Notes under the pieces: generated by a model | What the model was told of the DNA's origin: nothing | Seen by the model: only the letters and a program-made list of their open reading frames with translations | Database searches by the model: none | Program-made: the position numbers and the translations under genes | Part shown: positions 53,451-62,897 of the stretch, one piece after another | Position numbering within the stretch: position 1 is the stretch's first letter | Layout of the letters: each line of letters starts with the position of its first letter | From: Flagellimonas chongwuensis | GTDB lineage: Bacteria > Bacteroidota > Bacteroidia > Flavobacteriales > Flavobacteriaceae | Assembly (NCBI RefSeq): GCF_013376415.1 | Contig: NZ_WYET01000001.1 | Coordinates: 62,001 to 126,000, forward strand | Reading direction: 5' to 3' | Length of the DNA: 64,000 nucleotides

Positions 53451-55115
53451 TTGGCAACCAACTCACCTTTAAAGGAATACAAAATAGTTTATTTAAAAAC
53501 AAATGATCAGGACAAGATACCTGATTCATTCGAATATCCTCATTTCTATACCCCTATTGCCATAGCCCAACAAGCGGCGGAGGACCTTCAAAATAGATTG
53601 GGAAGAGAGTTGCCCGGCTTGGTTAATCAACCAAAGGGTCGCATGCTCGGTGTTCTTGTAGTGCAAACCAAGGACAGTAAACTTGGTTATCTTAGTGCTT
53701 ATTCGGGCGAGTTGCAGCCTGAGCTGGAAACGCTAGCTTTTGTGCCTCCTGTTCATCCATTGCCAAAAGGAGAAGATTTTCAAGAAATGGCCACCATCAA
53801 CGCCATAGGTAAAGAAATAAAACAGTTTGAAGAAAGTAAGGCTTTCATCCAATCCAAAGAGCAATTAAAACGAATCACCGAAGAGACCAAGGAAAATATA
53901 CTGGAAGCAAAAAAACGCGCAAAAAAGGCCAAATCCGAACGTAACCAACTTAGAAAGGAGGCCGCTCACCTTCCACAGAAAAAACGTGAAGAACTACTGG
54001 CCGATTTAACCGAGCAAGGTACTCGGGACGGAATGAACCTAAGACGCTTTACCCGCTCGGAAAATTTACGGTTGGAAAAAGCGATTGCAGAAACCAGGGC
54101 ATTTGAAGAACAATTGGACGCGCTGAAGACACTTCAAAAAAACAAGTCCAATGAACTGTTGGAGGCCATTTTTAGATCGTTCGTTTTTTTGAACAGCCAG
54201 CAAGAAGGAAAAGACTTAAAGACAGTTTTTACTGAATTTGGAATAGAAGTTCCTCCCGGTGGAGCAGGAGAATGCGCCGCCCCCAAACTTTTCCAATATG
54301 CGTTTATGCACGGTTTGAAACCTGTGGGCTTGGCTGAATTTTGGTGGGGAAAATCACCCAATTCACAAATTAGGGAACATGGCAAATTCTATCCTGCCTG
54401 CAAAGGAAAATGCCAGCCCATTTTAGCACACATGCTTAAAGGAATCCCTGTAAAACCTAATCCCTTGCTAGAGAATTTTGGAGCTGATAAGCTACTGGAA
54501 ACATTGTTCGAGGATGAGCATCTATTAATTGTAAATAAACCTGCCGGATTGTTGTCAGTTCCAGGAAGACACATAAAAGATTCTGTTCAAACCCGCATCC
54601 TACAACAATATCCCAAGGCTACTGGACCAATAATTGTACATCGACTGGATCAAGATACTTCTGGAATAATGCTTGTTGCCCTCAATAAAGAAGCGCACAA
54701 ACGCCTACAACAACAATTTTTGGAGCGTACCGTTCGTAAAACTTATTTGGCGATTCTTGAAAAGCCCATTGAAGAAACCAAAGGGGTTATAGAACTGCCT
54801 CTTGTCTTGGACATCAATAACAGGCCCATGCAAATGGTAGATTTTGATTATGGCAAGCCTGCAATCACACATTATGAGGTAATAGAAAAAACAACAACTC
54901 GGACTTTGATCCAATTGAAACCGATTACGGGGCGTTCACATCAATTACGGGTACATTGCGCCCATAAATTGGGCCTATATGCACCAATTGTAGGAGATAA
55001 TTTATATGGTACTCCATTGGAACGACTTTGTCTGCATGCCCAAAAAATAGCGTTTGCCCATCCCATTACCAACGAACCGATGAAGATTAAAACGGAAAGG
55101 CCATTTTCTGTTTGA
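53451..55115 (+). CDS. RluA family pseudouridine synthase with long N-terminal extension
   Basis: The 554-residue protein begins at a TTG; no ATG lies nearby in frame. The C-terminal 210 residues are the RluA catalytic domain, with the HRLDQDTSGIML motif bearing the catalytic Asp, LLIVNKPAGLLSVPGR before it, and GRSHQLRVHCAH near the end. It isomerises uridine in rRNA or tRNA. The first 340 residues form an extension with a charged coiled coil (about 120-240) and a conserved Cys/Trp segment (GECAAPKLFQYAF, LAEFWWGKSP, FYPACKGKCQPILAHML), seen in a subset of the family. It has its own promoter. Confidence 0.92.
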   Translation: MATNSPLKEYKIVYLKTNDQDKIPDSFEYPHFYTPIAIAQQAAEDLQNRLGRELPGLVNQPKGRMLGVLVVQTKDSKLGYLSAYSGELQPELETLAFVPPVHPLPKGEDFQEMATINAIGKEIKQFEESKAFIQSKEQLKRITEETKENILEAKKRAKKAKSERNQLRKEAAHLPQKKREELLADLTEQGTRDGMNLRRFTRSENLRLEKAIAETRAFEEQLDALKTLQKNKSNELLEAIFRSFVFLNSQQEGKDLKTVFTEFGIEVPPGGAGECAAPKLFQYAFMHGLKPVGLAEFWWGKSPNSQIREHGKFYPACKGKCQPILAHMLKGIPVKPNPLLENFGADKLLETLFEDEHLLIVNKPAGLLSVPGRHIKDSVQTRILQQYPKATGPIIVHRLDQDTSGIMLVALNKEAHKRLQQQFLERTVRKTYLAILEKPIEETKGVIELPLVLDINNRPMQMVDFDYGKPAITHYEVIEKTTTRTLIQLKPITGRSHQLRVHCAHKLGLYAPIVGDNLYGTPLERLCLHAQKIAFAHPITNEPMKIKTERPFSV

Positions 55116-55580
55116 TGGGACAACAATTCAGGATTTTTGAAGTCAAAAAGTAGCCTCGGCAAGAATAGAACTTTTCTTTCGGACCCCCTGTTCTATTAGG
55201 GTTTCCACTGTTTAATTTCAAAATGTTGACGATTTGTGAACTATTGCGACCGATTTGTCTCTCATCATTTCAAATATACCTAAACAATTGCAAAATAATC
55301 ATCTTAAATAAAACTGATTAATATGATATGCATGTTGAAAATAAGATAATACTGTCCTAAAATTTACTTGGGATTATTTAACCATTGAGATGATTCTATT
55401 CTACTACACCCCTTGATTAGTAGATAACGACTTATAAAAATTAAATATTTACGCCTTTACAATATGAATAGGCCACTTACCTACTCTAGATTTATCAAAA
55501 CGAGCATGTTAGAGCTAAAATGGGCTTGAGAATCAAGAAAAGGGTTATCTTGTAAAAACAAACCTCAACCATTAACGGTA
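55116..55580. other. Gene-free AT-rich interval
   Basis: These 465 bases contain no supported gene. An 8-base inverted repeat, AATAGAAC (55164-55171) with GTTCTATT (55190-55197), follows the pseudouridine synthase gene and may be a weak terminator. The rest, leading to the second hybrid sensor, is AT-rich and probably regulatory. Confidence 0.4.
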
Positions 55581-58500
55581 TTGCAAAAAAAAAGTAGCCA
55601 TAACGGCCTTGTCTTTTTATACCCGTGCACCATACTGGTCCTATTATTGTGCCTTGGAAAGTCTTCATTGGGTCAAGCTCAAGGTTCACCCAAAGCTCAC
55701 AATCGATTTTCGTTTAACAACCTTACAGTCAATGACGGCCTTTCCCAGAACAGTGTAGTGGGCATCGCTCAAGACACCACCGGATATCTTTGGTTTGCCA
55801 CACAGGATGGGTTGAACAAATACGATGGAAGAGAATTTAACATCTATAAAGAACAGTTTGAAGATGTTACCAGACCCACTTACAGTAAACTTGGCAAGGT
55901 ATTCATTGACTCCGATAACACATTATGGGTCATTACCAATCCCGGGACCTTAAAACTCTATGATAGAAAAAAGGGGGAATTTCAAAGAATAAAGTCCATA
56001 GATAGTGCCAGTGTTGTGTACGAAGATTCGCGAAGGAACATCTATGTTGGCACTTATAAAAAGGGGCTCTTTCGAATCAAAGCCAATGAGAAGGACACTA
56101 TCCAGGTCCTGGGCGGTCAAGATAAGTCACTGGAGATATACGATTTAATCGAATGGGGCGACCATCTTTGGATAGCGGCATCGGGAGGAATCTATAAGTT
56201 GATCAATGATAAACAGGCCTTGGACACTATCTACCGATCATCTGGCACAAATTTTAGTGCTTTTACCGCAAATGGAGAAAATATGTATGCGGGCTCTTAT
56301 CAAAAAGGACTTTTTATAAAATCGGCATCATCAGAAACCTTTGCTCAATTCAAGGGGTTTGGAAATAAAAGATTCCCAACGGATTTGGTCATACAAGACC
56401 TTTTGTTGGACAAATATGGCCGGTTATGGGTTGCAACGTACGGACAAGGTTTGTACATCATTGATTTCTCCACCAAGAGCTTTAGGCATTTTTTGGCCGA
56501 TAGAAACAACCCCGATGCCATTCATTATGATGACATTTTATTTCTATTCGAGGATTTCACAGGAACTATTTGGCTAGGTACGGACGGAGCCGGGGTCAGC
56601 TATTATGATGAGTACTTGGCCAAGTTCAATATTCTCACCAACAAAAATGTGCCCAAAGAGGCCCATGTGGATGTCATAAGGGCCATTGCCAAGGATGGCC
56701 GAAGCCTTTGGCTGGGAACCTCGGGCAAAGGGTTGACCAAAATTAATTTGGATACCCAGCAGGCCTTCACCATCAAAATCGGGGAATCCAATTTGATCGG
56801 GGACAGGATCATGTCCCTATATCACGATGGCAATACCTTATGGATCGGACATCAAGAGCATGGTCTTCAAAAAATGTTGGGCAACGATCAAATTGAAACC
56901 ATTGAAGAATTACGAAACCATACGATTTGGAAGATTTATGGAGCTTCCAATAATCAACTATGGCTGTGCACAAGAAACAAGGGGCTCATCTTATTCGATA
57001 AGAAAAATGGTATTGTAGCCCAATTCAATTCAGAAAACTCCAATTTGACCACGGACAATATTAGAACCATTGAACATTTCAAAGACAATATTTTTTGGGT
57101 GGGGACTGAACAGAGCGGCCTCTTTTCCCTTAACATGGATACCCGAAGGATAGTAAAAATTGACTCAATCGCCGATGATATAAAATCCTTGCTCCATAAA
57201 AATGATAGACTTTGGATAGGTACAAATGGAAATGGACTGAAGTCCTATGAACCATCCACAGGAGAGATTCTACATTTTACGGTTAAAACTGGATTGCCCA
57301 ACAATGTTGTCTATGGCATCCTACCTGACGAACAAGGGAACCTTTGGTTGAGCTCCAATCGAGGTATCTCCAGGTTCTCATATCATAATGGGAAACATGC
57401 CGTGGAAAATTATGGAAACTACGACGGTCTACAATCCTACGAATTCAATACCGGGGCCTATTTCAAAGATGAAGATGGAACGCTTTACTTTGGTGGTTTG
57501 GAAGGTCTCAATTGGTTTCGGCCGGAACAATTGCAGACCAATCCCTTCAAACCCAAAACCGTGATCACCAATGTAAAGGTTTTTAACGATACCCGGAATC
57601 TTTCGGAAAACGTTCCTTTAAAGCATACCCAGAACACCATTACATTCGCGTTCTCATCCTTGCAATTCTCTCAACCCAGCCTAAATCAATATAAATACAG
57701 ATTAATAGGCAATGATGAAAATTGGATCAATGCAGGCAACAACAATACGGCCCGATATACAAATTTGTCTCCCGGCGAGTATACCTTTCAGGTACTCTCC
57801 AGCAATTATGACGGCATTTGGGGCGATGTTCCGGCTACCTATGGTTTTGAAATAAATCAGCCTTGGCATTTTACAAATATGGCTGCTGCGGTATTTACCA
57901 CCTTTACCTTTCAAGGGGCTTTTACGGCCATCGGCATATTTATGGTTTTAATTTTCTTAAGGTTAAGAAAAAGGGATTATATATTGTACGGCAGTTACAT
58001 TTTAATCTTTTCCGCCTATTTTTTTATGCGGGTAGATCTTGAGCTCCAGTTAGGCTTGTTTTTTAAAGATCTTGATTCCTATCATTATTTTTTGACCCCT
58101 CTTCTTTTTTTGGTCACTGGACTCTTCATATTATTTGTTGATTCATTTGCTGAAATAAAAAAACATAATGCCAAGTTTTCTAAAGAAATAAAGCTTTTCG
58201 CAGCAATAACACTTCTATTCTCAGTACTCTCTTTTCTGTACCTGGTCATCACCCAAAACTTGACCTTGGTAAAACATCATTTGAACATTATATTGCTCCC
58301 CCTACATGTTTACTCCATTTATGCGGTCGTCCGGGCATTTATTGTGGTAAAATCACCCCTGAGATATTATATTTTGTTGGGAAATTTTTTCCTTGTGGGT
58401 TTTACCGTTCTGGGGGTGTACTATGGGTCTCAGAACGATTTATCTGCTGGAGTCGAAGCAAACAACGTATTTGGGTTCTACAGTTTCAATATTTCACAAT

Positions 58501-60098
58501 TGGGGGTATTTTTAGAGCTACTTGTGTTTTCCATGGGTCTAGGACACAAATTTTACCTTGTGGAAATCGAAAAAAACAAGTTTCAAAAGCTCGACGAGCT
58601 AAAAACCAAACTCTACACGGATATTTCCCACGAAATACGGACCCCGCTCACCCTTATTTCGGGACCAATAGAGCATCAATTGGACAGAGCAGGACTTTCC
58701 AATGACGATAAAAAGGAACTATCCCTTATCAAAAACAACACCCAAAGACTTTTGGGCCTTGTAAATCAAATGTTGGATTTATCCATGATAGATTCCGGTC
58801 AATTCAAGCCCAATGTTGCCAAAGGCGACCTAAAAGGATTGTTGATCCAATTGATCGAGGCATTTTCTTATGTTGCCAAGGACAAAAGCATGGATATACA
58901 GCACAACATTAAAAAACTGGGCAACGCATGGTTTGATGCGGACGTTGTGGAAAAAATTATTTCCAACCTGTTGTCCAATGCCATAAAGTACGCCCCTAAG
59001 AACAGTACCATAATGGTAACTGCCGAAGAAGAACAGCAAAACCTTGTGTTTTCCATTCTAAATTCCACCGATGGATTAAAAATAGAGGACCTAAGCAAAC
59101 TGTTTAAACGTTTTCATCAAAATAGTGAAAAATCCGAAGGTGTTGGCGTAGGACTGGCTCTTGTACGGGAACTTGTATCCTTATCAAAAGGAAGCATTAT
59201 CGCGCACAATATTGGAGAGGGCAAAATCCAGTTCACGCTCACCTTGCCTATAGGCCAACCTGTAAAGATACCCCAAAGCACCCCGGAACCTTCCTCCTAT
59301 GGCAAATTGATTCCTACAGAAGGGACAATATCGGGCAAAAGTAAAAAGCCGACCTTACTCATTGTGGAGGACGACAACGACATCCTTTCCTATGTGGTTT
59401 CCATTTTTAAACATGAATATATCATCCTCAAGGCCCCAAACGGAAAGAAAGGTATAGAAGTGGTCCAAGAAGAACTTCCCGATTTGATCATAAGCGATAT
59501 TATGATGCCCATTTGTAGTGGGATTGAGCTTTGCCATACCATTAAGGAGAACGAAACCTCCAGCCATATCCCTATTATATTGCTCACTGCCAAGGCCGAT
59601 CAAGAAAGTCAATTATCAGGATTGGAAACAGGTGCCGATGCCTATGTAACCAAACCGTTCAGCCCACAAATATTAAAAGTAAGGGTAGAAAAACTCTTGG
59701 AAAATCGAAGTCGTCTACAAGAACATTACTCCAAAACATTTAAGGTCGACCCAGGGCTCGTCCCCACAAAAACGGAGCAAGAATTTTTACAACGGTTGCA
59801 GAGGGTATTGGACAAACACATTACCTCCACAGAGTTTACAAGTGAGAAATTTGCCAAGCTTATGCTCATGAGCCGTTCCCAATTGCACAAAAAATTACAT
59901 GCGGTCACTGGAATGTCCACAACGGAGTTCGTGCGCACACAGCGCATCAATCTGGCCAAGGAACTACTTTGCCATTCCGACGCTACTATCTCTGAAATTG
60001 CATACCAAGTTGGATTTAACACTCCCTCCTATTTCAACAAGGTCTTCAAGGAAATTGTGGGTTGCACCCCTAACGAATATCTCTCCAAACAGGTATAA
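55581..60098 (+). CDS. Hybrid two-component sensor/AraC regulator with propeller and 7TM region
   Basis: 1505 residues from a TTG start. Signal sequence (about 10-32), a two-component-regulator beta-propeller (about 42-650; repeats such as GRLWVATYGQGLYIID), a Y_Y_Y domain (about 690-760), then seven membrane helices (about 765-990). The kinase has His1017 (DISHEIRTPL), N box NLLSNAIKY and G box GVGVGLAL. The receiver (1257-1370) has Asp1306 and Lys1358. The AraC domain is at 1415-1500. Usual hybrid sensors of this type have one helix after Y_Y_Y; a seven-helix block is unusual. Downstream genes at 60228 to the window end are probable targets. Confidence 0.95.
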   Translation: MQKKSSHNGLVFLYPCTILVLLLCLGKSSLGQAQGSPKAHNRFSFNNLTVNDGLSQNSVVGIAQDTTGYLWFATQDGLNKYDGREFNIYKEQFEDVTRPTYSKLGKVFIDSDNTLWVITNPGTLKLYDRKKGEFQRIKSIDSASVVYEDSRRNIYVGTYKKGLFRIKANEKDTIQVLGGQDKSLEIYDLIEWGDHLWIAASGGIYKLINDKQALDTIYRSSGTNFSAFTANGENMYAGSYQKGLFIKSASSETFAQFKGFGNKRFPTDLVIQDLLLDKYGRLWVATYGQGLYIIDFSTKSFRHFLADRNNPDAIHYDDILFLFEDFTGTIWLGTDGAGVSYYDEYLAKFNILTNKNVPKEAHVDVIRAIAKDGRSLWLGTSGKGLTKINLDTQQAFTIKIGESNLIGDRIMSLYHDGNTLWIGHQEHGLQKMLGNDQIETIEELRNHTIWKIYGASNNQLWLCTRNKGLILFDKKNGIVAQFNSENSNLTTDNIRTIEHFKDNIFWVGTEQSGLFSLNMDTRRIVKIDSIADDIKSLLHKNDRLWIGTNGNGLKSYEPSTGEILHFTVKTGLPNNVVYGILPDEQGNLWLSSNRGISRFSYHNGKHAVENYGNYDGLQSYEFNTGAYFKDEDGTLYFGGLEGLNWFRPEQLQTNPFKPKTVITNVKVFNDTRNLSENVPLKHTQNTITFAFSSLQFSQPSLNQYKYRLIGNDENWINAGNNNTARYTNLSPGEYTFQVLSSNYDGIWGDVPATYGFEINQPWHFTNMAAAVFTTFTFQGAFTAIGIFMVLIFLRLRKRDYILYGSYILIFSAYFFMRVDLELQLGLFFKDLDSYHYFLTPLLFLVTGLFILFVDSFAEIKKHNAKFSKEIKLFAAITLLFSVLSFLYLVITQNLTLVKHHLNIILLPLHVYSIYAVVRAFIVVKSPLRYYILLGNFFLVGFTVLGVYYGSQNDLSAGVEANNVFGFYSFNISQLGVFLELLVFSMGLGHKFYLVEIEKNKFQKLDELKTKLYTDISHEIRTPLTLISGPIEHQLDRAGLSNDDKKELSLIKNNTQRLLGLVNQMLDLSMIDSGQFKPNVAKGDLKGLLIQLIEAFSYVAKDKSMDIQHNIKKLGNAWFDADVVEKIISNLLSNAIKYAPKNSTIMVTAEEEQQNLVFSILNSTDGLKIEDLSKLFKRFHQNSEKSEGVGVGLALVRELVSLSKGSIIAHNIGEGKIQFTLTLPIGQPVKIPQSTPEPSSYGKLIPTEGTISGKSKKPTLLIVEDDNDILSYVVSIFKHEYIILKAPNGKKGIEVVQEELPDLIISDIMMPICSGIELCHTIKENETSSHIPIILLTAKADQESQLSGLETGADAYVTKPFSPQILKVRVEKLLENRSRLQEHYSKTFKVDPGLVPTKTEQEFLQRLQRVLDKHITSTEFTSEKFAKLMLMSRSQLHKKLHAVTGMSTTEFVRTQRINLAKELLCHSDATISEIAYQVGFNTPSYFNKVFKEIVGCTPNEYLSKQV

Positions 60099-60118
60099 AA
60101 CAAGGTTTTTTTACAGTC

Positions 60119-60157
60119 GGAAACATATCTTCCATCATTGGAAACATATCTTCCATC
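60119..60157. repeat. Short tandem repeat, 21-base period
   Basis: GGAAACATATCTTCCATC occurs at 60119-60136 and again at 60140-60157. Each copy holds the partial palindrome GGAA...TTCC. It lies between the hybrid sensor stop and the mini-protein gene and might be a regulator-binding site. Confidence 0.6.
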
Positions 60158-60227
60158 CACTCTTTCCCCTCCAAGATACCTTTATCATAAGTTTCAACTA
60201 GCAGGTTTTACACCTCTTCCGAACAGT

Positions 60228-60374
60228 ATGAAAAAAGGTACGGGACACGATAAAATATATATGAGTATCGACCACTTAAAAAGCGGGAAATACCAGTTGA
60301 ACATTTTATTGGAAAACAAGGTGGTCCAAACTTTGGAAATCAAGAAGGAAGAAACCAAGAGATTAAAAAAATAA
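60228..60374 (+). CDS. Mini-protein (48 aa), related to the one at 33768
   Basis: 48 residues from the ATG at 60228: core IYMSIDHLKSGKYQLNI, then LENKVVQTLEIKKEE. The frame is open to an ATG at 60138, but only the part from 60228 aligns with the 49-residue product at 33768-33917, and the earlier Met lies in the tandem repeat. The gene follows an AraC-type hybrid sensor by 129 bases, exactly as its relative does. No signal peptide. The L-x-x-GKY-x-L-x-I pattern recalls a T9SS sorting-domain strand. Function unknown. Confidence 0.62.
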   Translation: MKKGTGHDKIYMSIDHLKSGKYQLNILLENKVVQTLEIKKEETKRLKK

Positions 60375-60443
60375 CGAGAAAGGCAAATACTCCCCCTACC
60401 CTTTTTCATTATCTCAATTAAACATAAACAAAACACAATCGTC

Positions 60444-61376
60444 ATGAAAAGAAAAGTAGTTATTATGCTTATGTGCTTTCTAGCCATATCATACTCCGCA
60501 GAAGCCCAATTTTTGAAAAAATTAAAGAAAAAAGCAGAAAACGCCGTTGAACGGACCATCTTGAACCGTACGGACGAAGAAGTGTCAAAAGGAACCGATA
60601 ATGCCATAGATTCCATAACCAAGGGAGGTAAAGGAAAAAAGAAGAAAAAGAGTGACCCAAAGAATATCGGGGAAACCGAAAAGAACCTTGACTCCACAAA
60701 ACAACAGAACCAGGCCAAGGAAGCTGCCATGCAGAAAAAGATGGCAGGTCTGTTCGGGGGTAGCAATCTAAAAGGGGTTCCTGATGTTTATGAATTCTCA
60801 TATAGGGCCACCATGAAGATTACCACCCAAAAAGATGAGAGCTATATACACTATTGGATGGAACCGGGCCAACGCTATTTTGGCAATAGGTACAACGATG
60901 GCAAAACAAACAGCATCACTGTTATGGACATGGAAAACCAAGCCATGGTGATGTTTACTGACGATGGTGCGCAAAAAATGGCCATGAAGATGCCCGCTGG
61001 AAAAAAAACCATTGAAAAGTTGACCAAAAAAATGGAAGAAAAGGGCAATAATTCAAAGGAAGCTATCAAAGTCGTCCCCATTGCGGGCAAGACCATTCTG
61101 GGCTACCATTGCGAAGGTTATCAAATTACAAGCAAAGATGGCATTTCAAAAGTGTGGGTCACCAATGAGGCCCCTGTGGGATACTTGGGCGGCATAGCCA
61201 ACACCGAAGGCCTACCGAGCAGTGTATTGCCCATTGGCGAGAACACCATGTTCATGGAAATGCAGTTTGAGTCTGCCAAGAAGAAAAAGGACAACTTCAG
61301 TATGGTATGTACCGAACTGAAAGAAGAAAGCATGTCCATTGTAAAAGCGGAATATTCCACAATGGGTGGGTTTTAA
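60444..61376 (+). CDS. DUF4412-like exported protein
   Basis: This 310-residue protein has a signal peptide (MKRKVVIMLMCFLAISYSAEAQ), a very basic low-complexity segment (about 25-95, with KGGKGKKKKKSD) and a beta-rich C-terminal domain. The latter (VYEFSYRATMKITTQKDES, IAGKTILGYHCEGYQIT, VWVTNEAPVGYLGG) matches DUF4412. Role unknown, periplasmic or outer-membrane associated. It is followed by other exported proteins on the same strand (28, 122, 18 and 21 bases apart), probably one regulon of the hybrid sensor. Confidence 0.82.
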   Translation: MKRKVVIMLMCFLAISYSAEAQFLKKLKKKAENAVERTILNRTDEEVSKGTDNAIDSITKGGKGKKKKKSDPKNIGETEKNLDSTKQQNQAKEAAMQKKMAGLFGGSNLKGVPDVYEFSYRATMKITTQKDESYIHYWMEPGQRYFGNRYNDGKTNSITVMDMENQAMVMFTDDGAQKMAMKMPAGKKTIEKLTKKMEEKGNNSKEAIKVVPIAGKTILGYHCEGYQITSKDGISKVWVTNEAPVGYLGGIANTEGLPSSVLPIGENTMFMEMQFESAKKKKDNFSMVCTELKEESMSIVKAEYSTMGGF

Positions 61377-61404
61377 TAGATGTTGAACAACTAAAATGTA
61401 ACAC

Positions 61405-62193
61405 ATGAAAAAAATATTGGGATACACCGTGATTTTCTTGCTTATCGGCACTGGAATGCAGGCACAGGATTTTGACCTTGGGGACATTATGGGCGAAGCG
61501 CAGGATTTTTTTGGAGAAGCACAGGATGACGCCGAAAAAGCCGCCGCAGATACTGACGCTACCCGAAAATTTAAAGAAGCTTTTCAAAATTCTTTTACTG
61601 AATATGTTAATTATATTAATGACCTTGATGATTACCTGCCAGAGACAAAATGTCTTTACATAATGCTGAAATATAAATCAGAATTTGATGCATTGACAGG
61701 TGAAATTCAATCAACCAGTGATTGTAGGAAAAAGTATGATTTATATGGAATGAAGCTCATGATGATGATGAGTTCAACAACTATAATGTATTGTACTGAA
61801 GATTTATGGAACTTAATCTCAAGTTTTGATTGGGAGACTCAGGATAAACCTTCTGCCCTAGTAGATTTGGATACTGAACTTTTTGAGATAGTTAAAAAAT
61901 ATGATGACTATCTAGCTTTATTAAATAGAGAAGGAGGTGTAGAAGATGATGAACTTTTCCCTGCCTATGCAGATTTAACGGATTCCGATCTGGATATAAC
62001 AATAATAGAGGAGTTCTATGAAGAAACTCTTAAGGATAATAAAGAAGAATATCAGAATAAAGATGGAAAAGGTTCTTTTGCGCTCCCAATAGGAATAATA
62101 CTTAATAAGTATTTCGAACCCGGCAACCTCCTTAAAAACACCCTAGAAATCAGCAAGGAAATGGATGCACTCAAACCCTGCACAGGGTATTGA
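61405..62193 (+). CDS. Exported protein of unknown function, AT-rich centre
   Basis: A 262-residue protein with signal peptide (KKILGYTVIFLLIGTGMQAQ). The first mature part is acidic and Ala-rich (DIMGEAQDFFGEAQDDAEKAAADTD, 25-50). The centre (about 55-235) is helical and acidic, with three Cys residues, and its DNA is markedly more AT-rich than the ends. I do not recognise a family. The composition shift could mean that the centre was acquired or that the gene is fast-evolving. Confidence 0.68.
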   Translation: MKKILGYTVIFLLIGTGMQAQDFDLGDIMGEAQDFFGEAQDDAEKAAADTDATRKFKEAFQNSFTEYVNYINDLDDYLPETKCLYIMLKYKSEFDALTGEIQSTSDCRKKYDLYGMKLMMMMSSTTIMYCTEDLWNLISSFDWETQDKPSALVDLDTELFEIVKKYDDYLALLNREGGVEDDELFPAYADLTDSDLDITIIEEFYEETLKDNKEEYQNKDGKGSFALPIGIILNKYFEPGNLLKNTLEISKEMDALKPCTGY

Positions 62194-62315
62194 CAACCAA
62201 CCCCACTCCTGAAGCTAAGTTAGCATTATAGCTAGAGACCTGAGAGGTTCCCACATAAAGAATGGTAATTAATCCTCTAAGAATTGAATTTGGAACAACT
62301 TAAATAAATGAAATC

Positions 62316-62879
62316 ATGAAAATAAAAGCAATTATCCCAGCGATTGTATGTATGAGTATCTTCACACTCACTCAGGCACAATCTAAGTCGGCACCACTTA
62401 AAAATGGCAAAAAAATCATTGTGGCCATTGATAATGATATGAAAACGGTTTTGGACATACTTCCGTTAGAAGCCTTGGCGGACAAAGTCACAGCAGCCAA
62501 AAAATACCCGGGCAGCACTTTTTTTGCTGGCATGCTTTATGGAGAATCCAGTCGTTCGGTACGGCCACATGAATATTCGGATATTAAAAAAAGGCAATTT
62601 GCCAGCAACAGCTCCATAACAGATTCCCGCTCAGTACGGCCACATGAGTATTCGGATATTGAAAAAAGGACATTCCTATCCATAAAAAGCACCAAAAACT
62701 TTTCCGTGGTACCTCAAAAAGATGCCATACTGGCCTTTGATCTGTCACAAACCTATAGCCCGGGAAGTAAGTTTTTATTTAGGGATTATGTGGTAGAAAA
62801 ACCCGATTATGTCTCTGGGGACACTTTCCTTGTAATGTTCGACGAAAAGAAAGAAATGGTCGTATTAAAATCAAAGTAG
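62316..62879 (+). CDS. Exported protein with duplicated SRSVRPHEYSDI segment
   Basis: The 187-residue protein has a signal peptide (IIPAIVCMSIFTLTQAQ). The segment SRSVRPHEYSDIKKR is repeated 25 residues later as SRSVRPHEYSDIEKR, between flanks of unrelated sequence. The rest is unremarkable and I recognise no family. The 75-base repeat unit may be copied within the gene. It is part of the exported-protein run after the second hybrid sensor. Confidence 0.65.
   Translation: MKIKAIIPAIVCMSIFTLTQAQSKSAPLKNGKKIIVAIDNDMKTVLDILPLEALADKVTAAKKYPGSTFFAGMLYGESSRSVRPHEYSDIKKRQFASNSSITDSRSVRPHEYSDIEKRTFLSIKSTKNFSVVPQKDAILAFDLSQTYSPGSKFLFRDYVVEKPDYVSGDTFLVMFDEKKEMVVLKSK
62559..62669 (+). repeat. In-frame 75-base direct repeat
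   Basis: A 35-36 base block beginning GTACGGCCACATGA and running to the A-run starts at 62559 and again at 62634. The copies differ at only a few positions, and the period of 75 bases preserves the reading frame. It encodes the duplicated peptide segment. Confidence 0.8.
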
Positions 62880-62897
62880 CACAATATTAAAACTTAA

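Noticed and set aside
60138..60227. Thirty extra N-terminal codons of the mini-protein
   Set aside because: They lie partly in the tandem repeat and do not align with the related mini-protein at 33768, whereas the part from 60228 does.
62559..62669. Repeat that might suggest a CRISPR-like array
   Set aside because: There are only two copies, they are in frame, and they encode the same peptide. It is a coding duplication.
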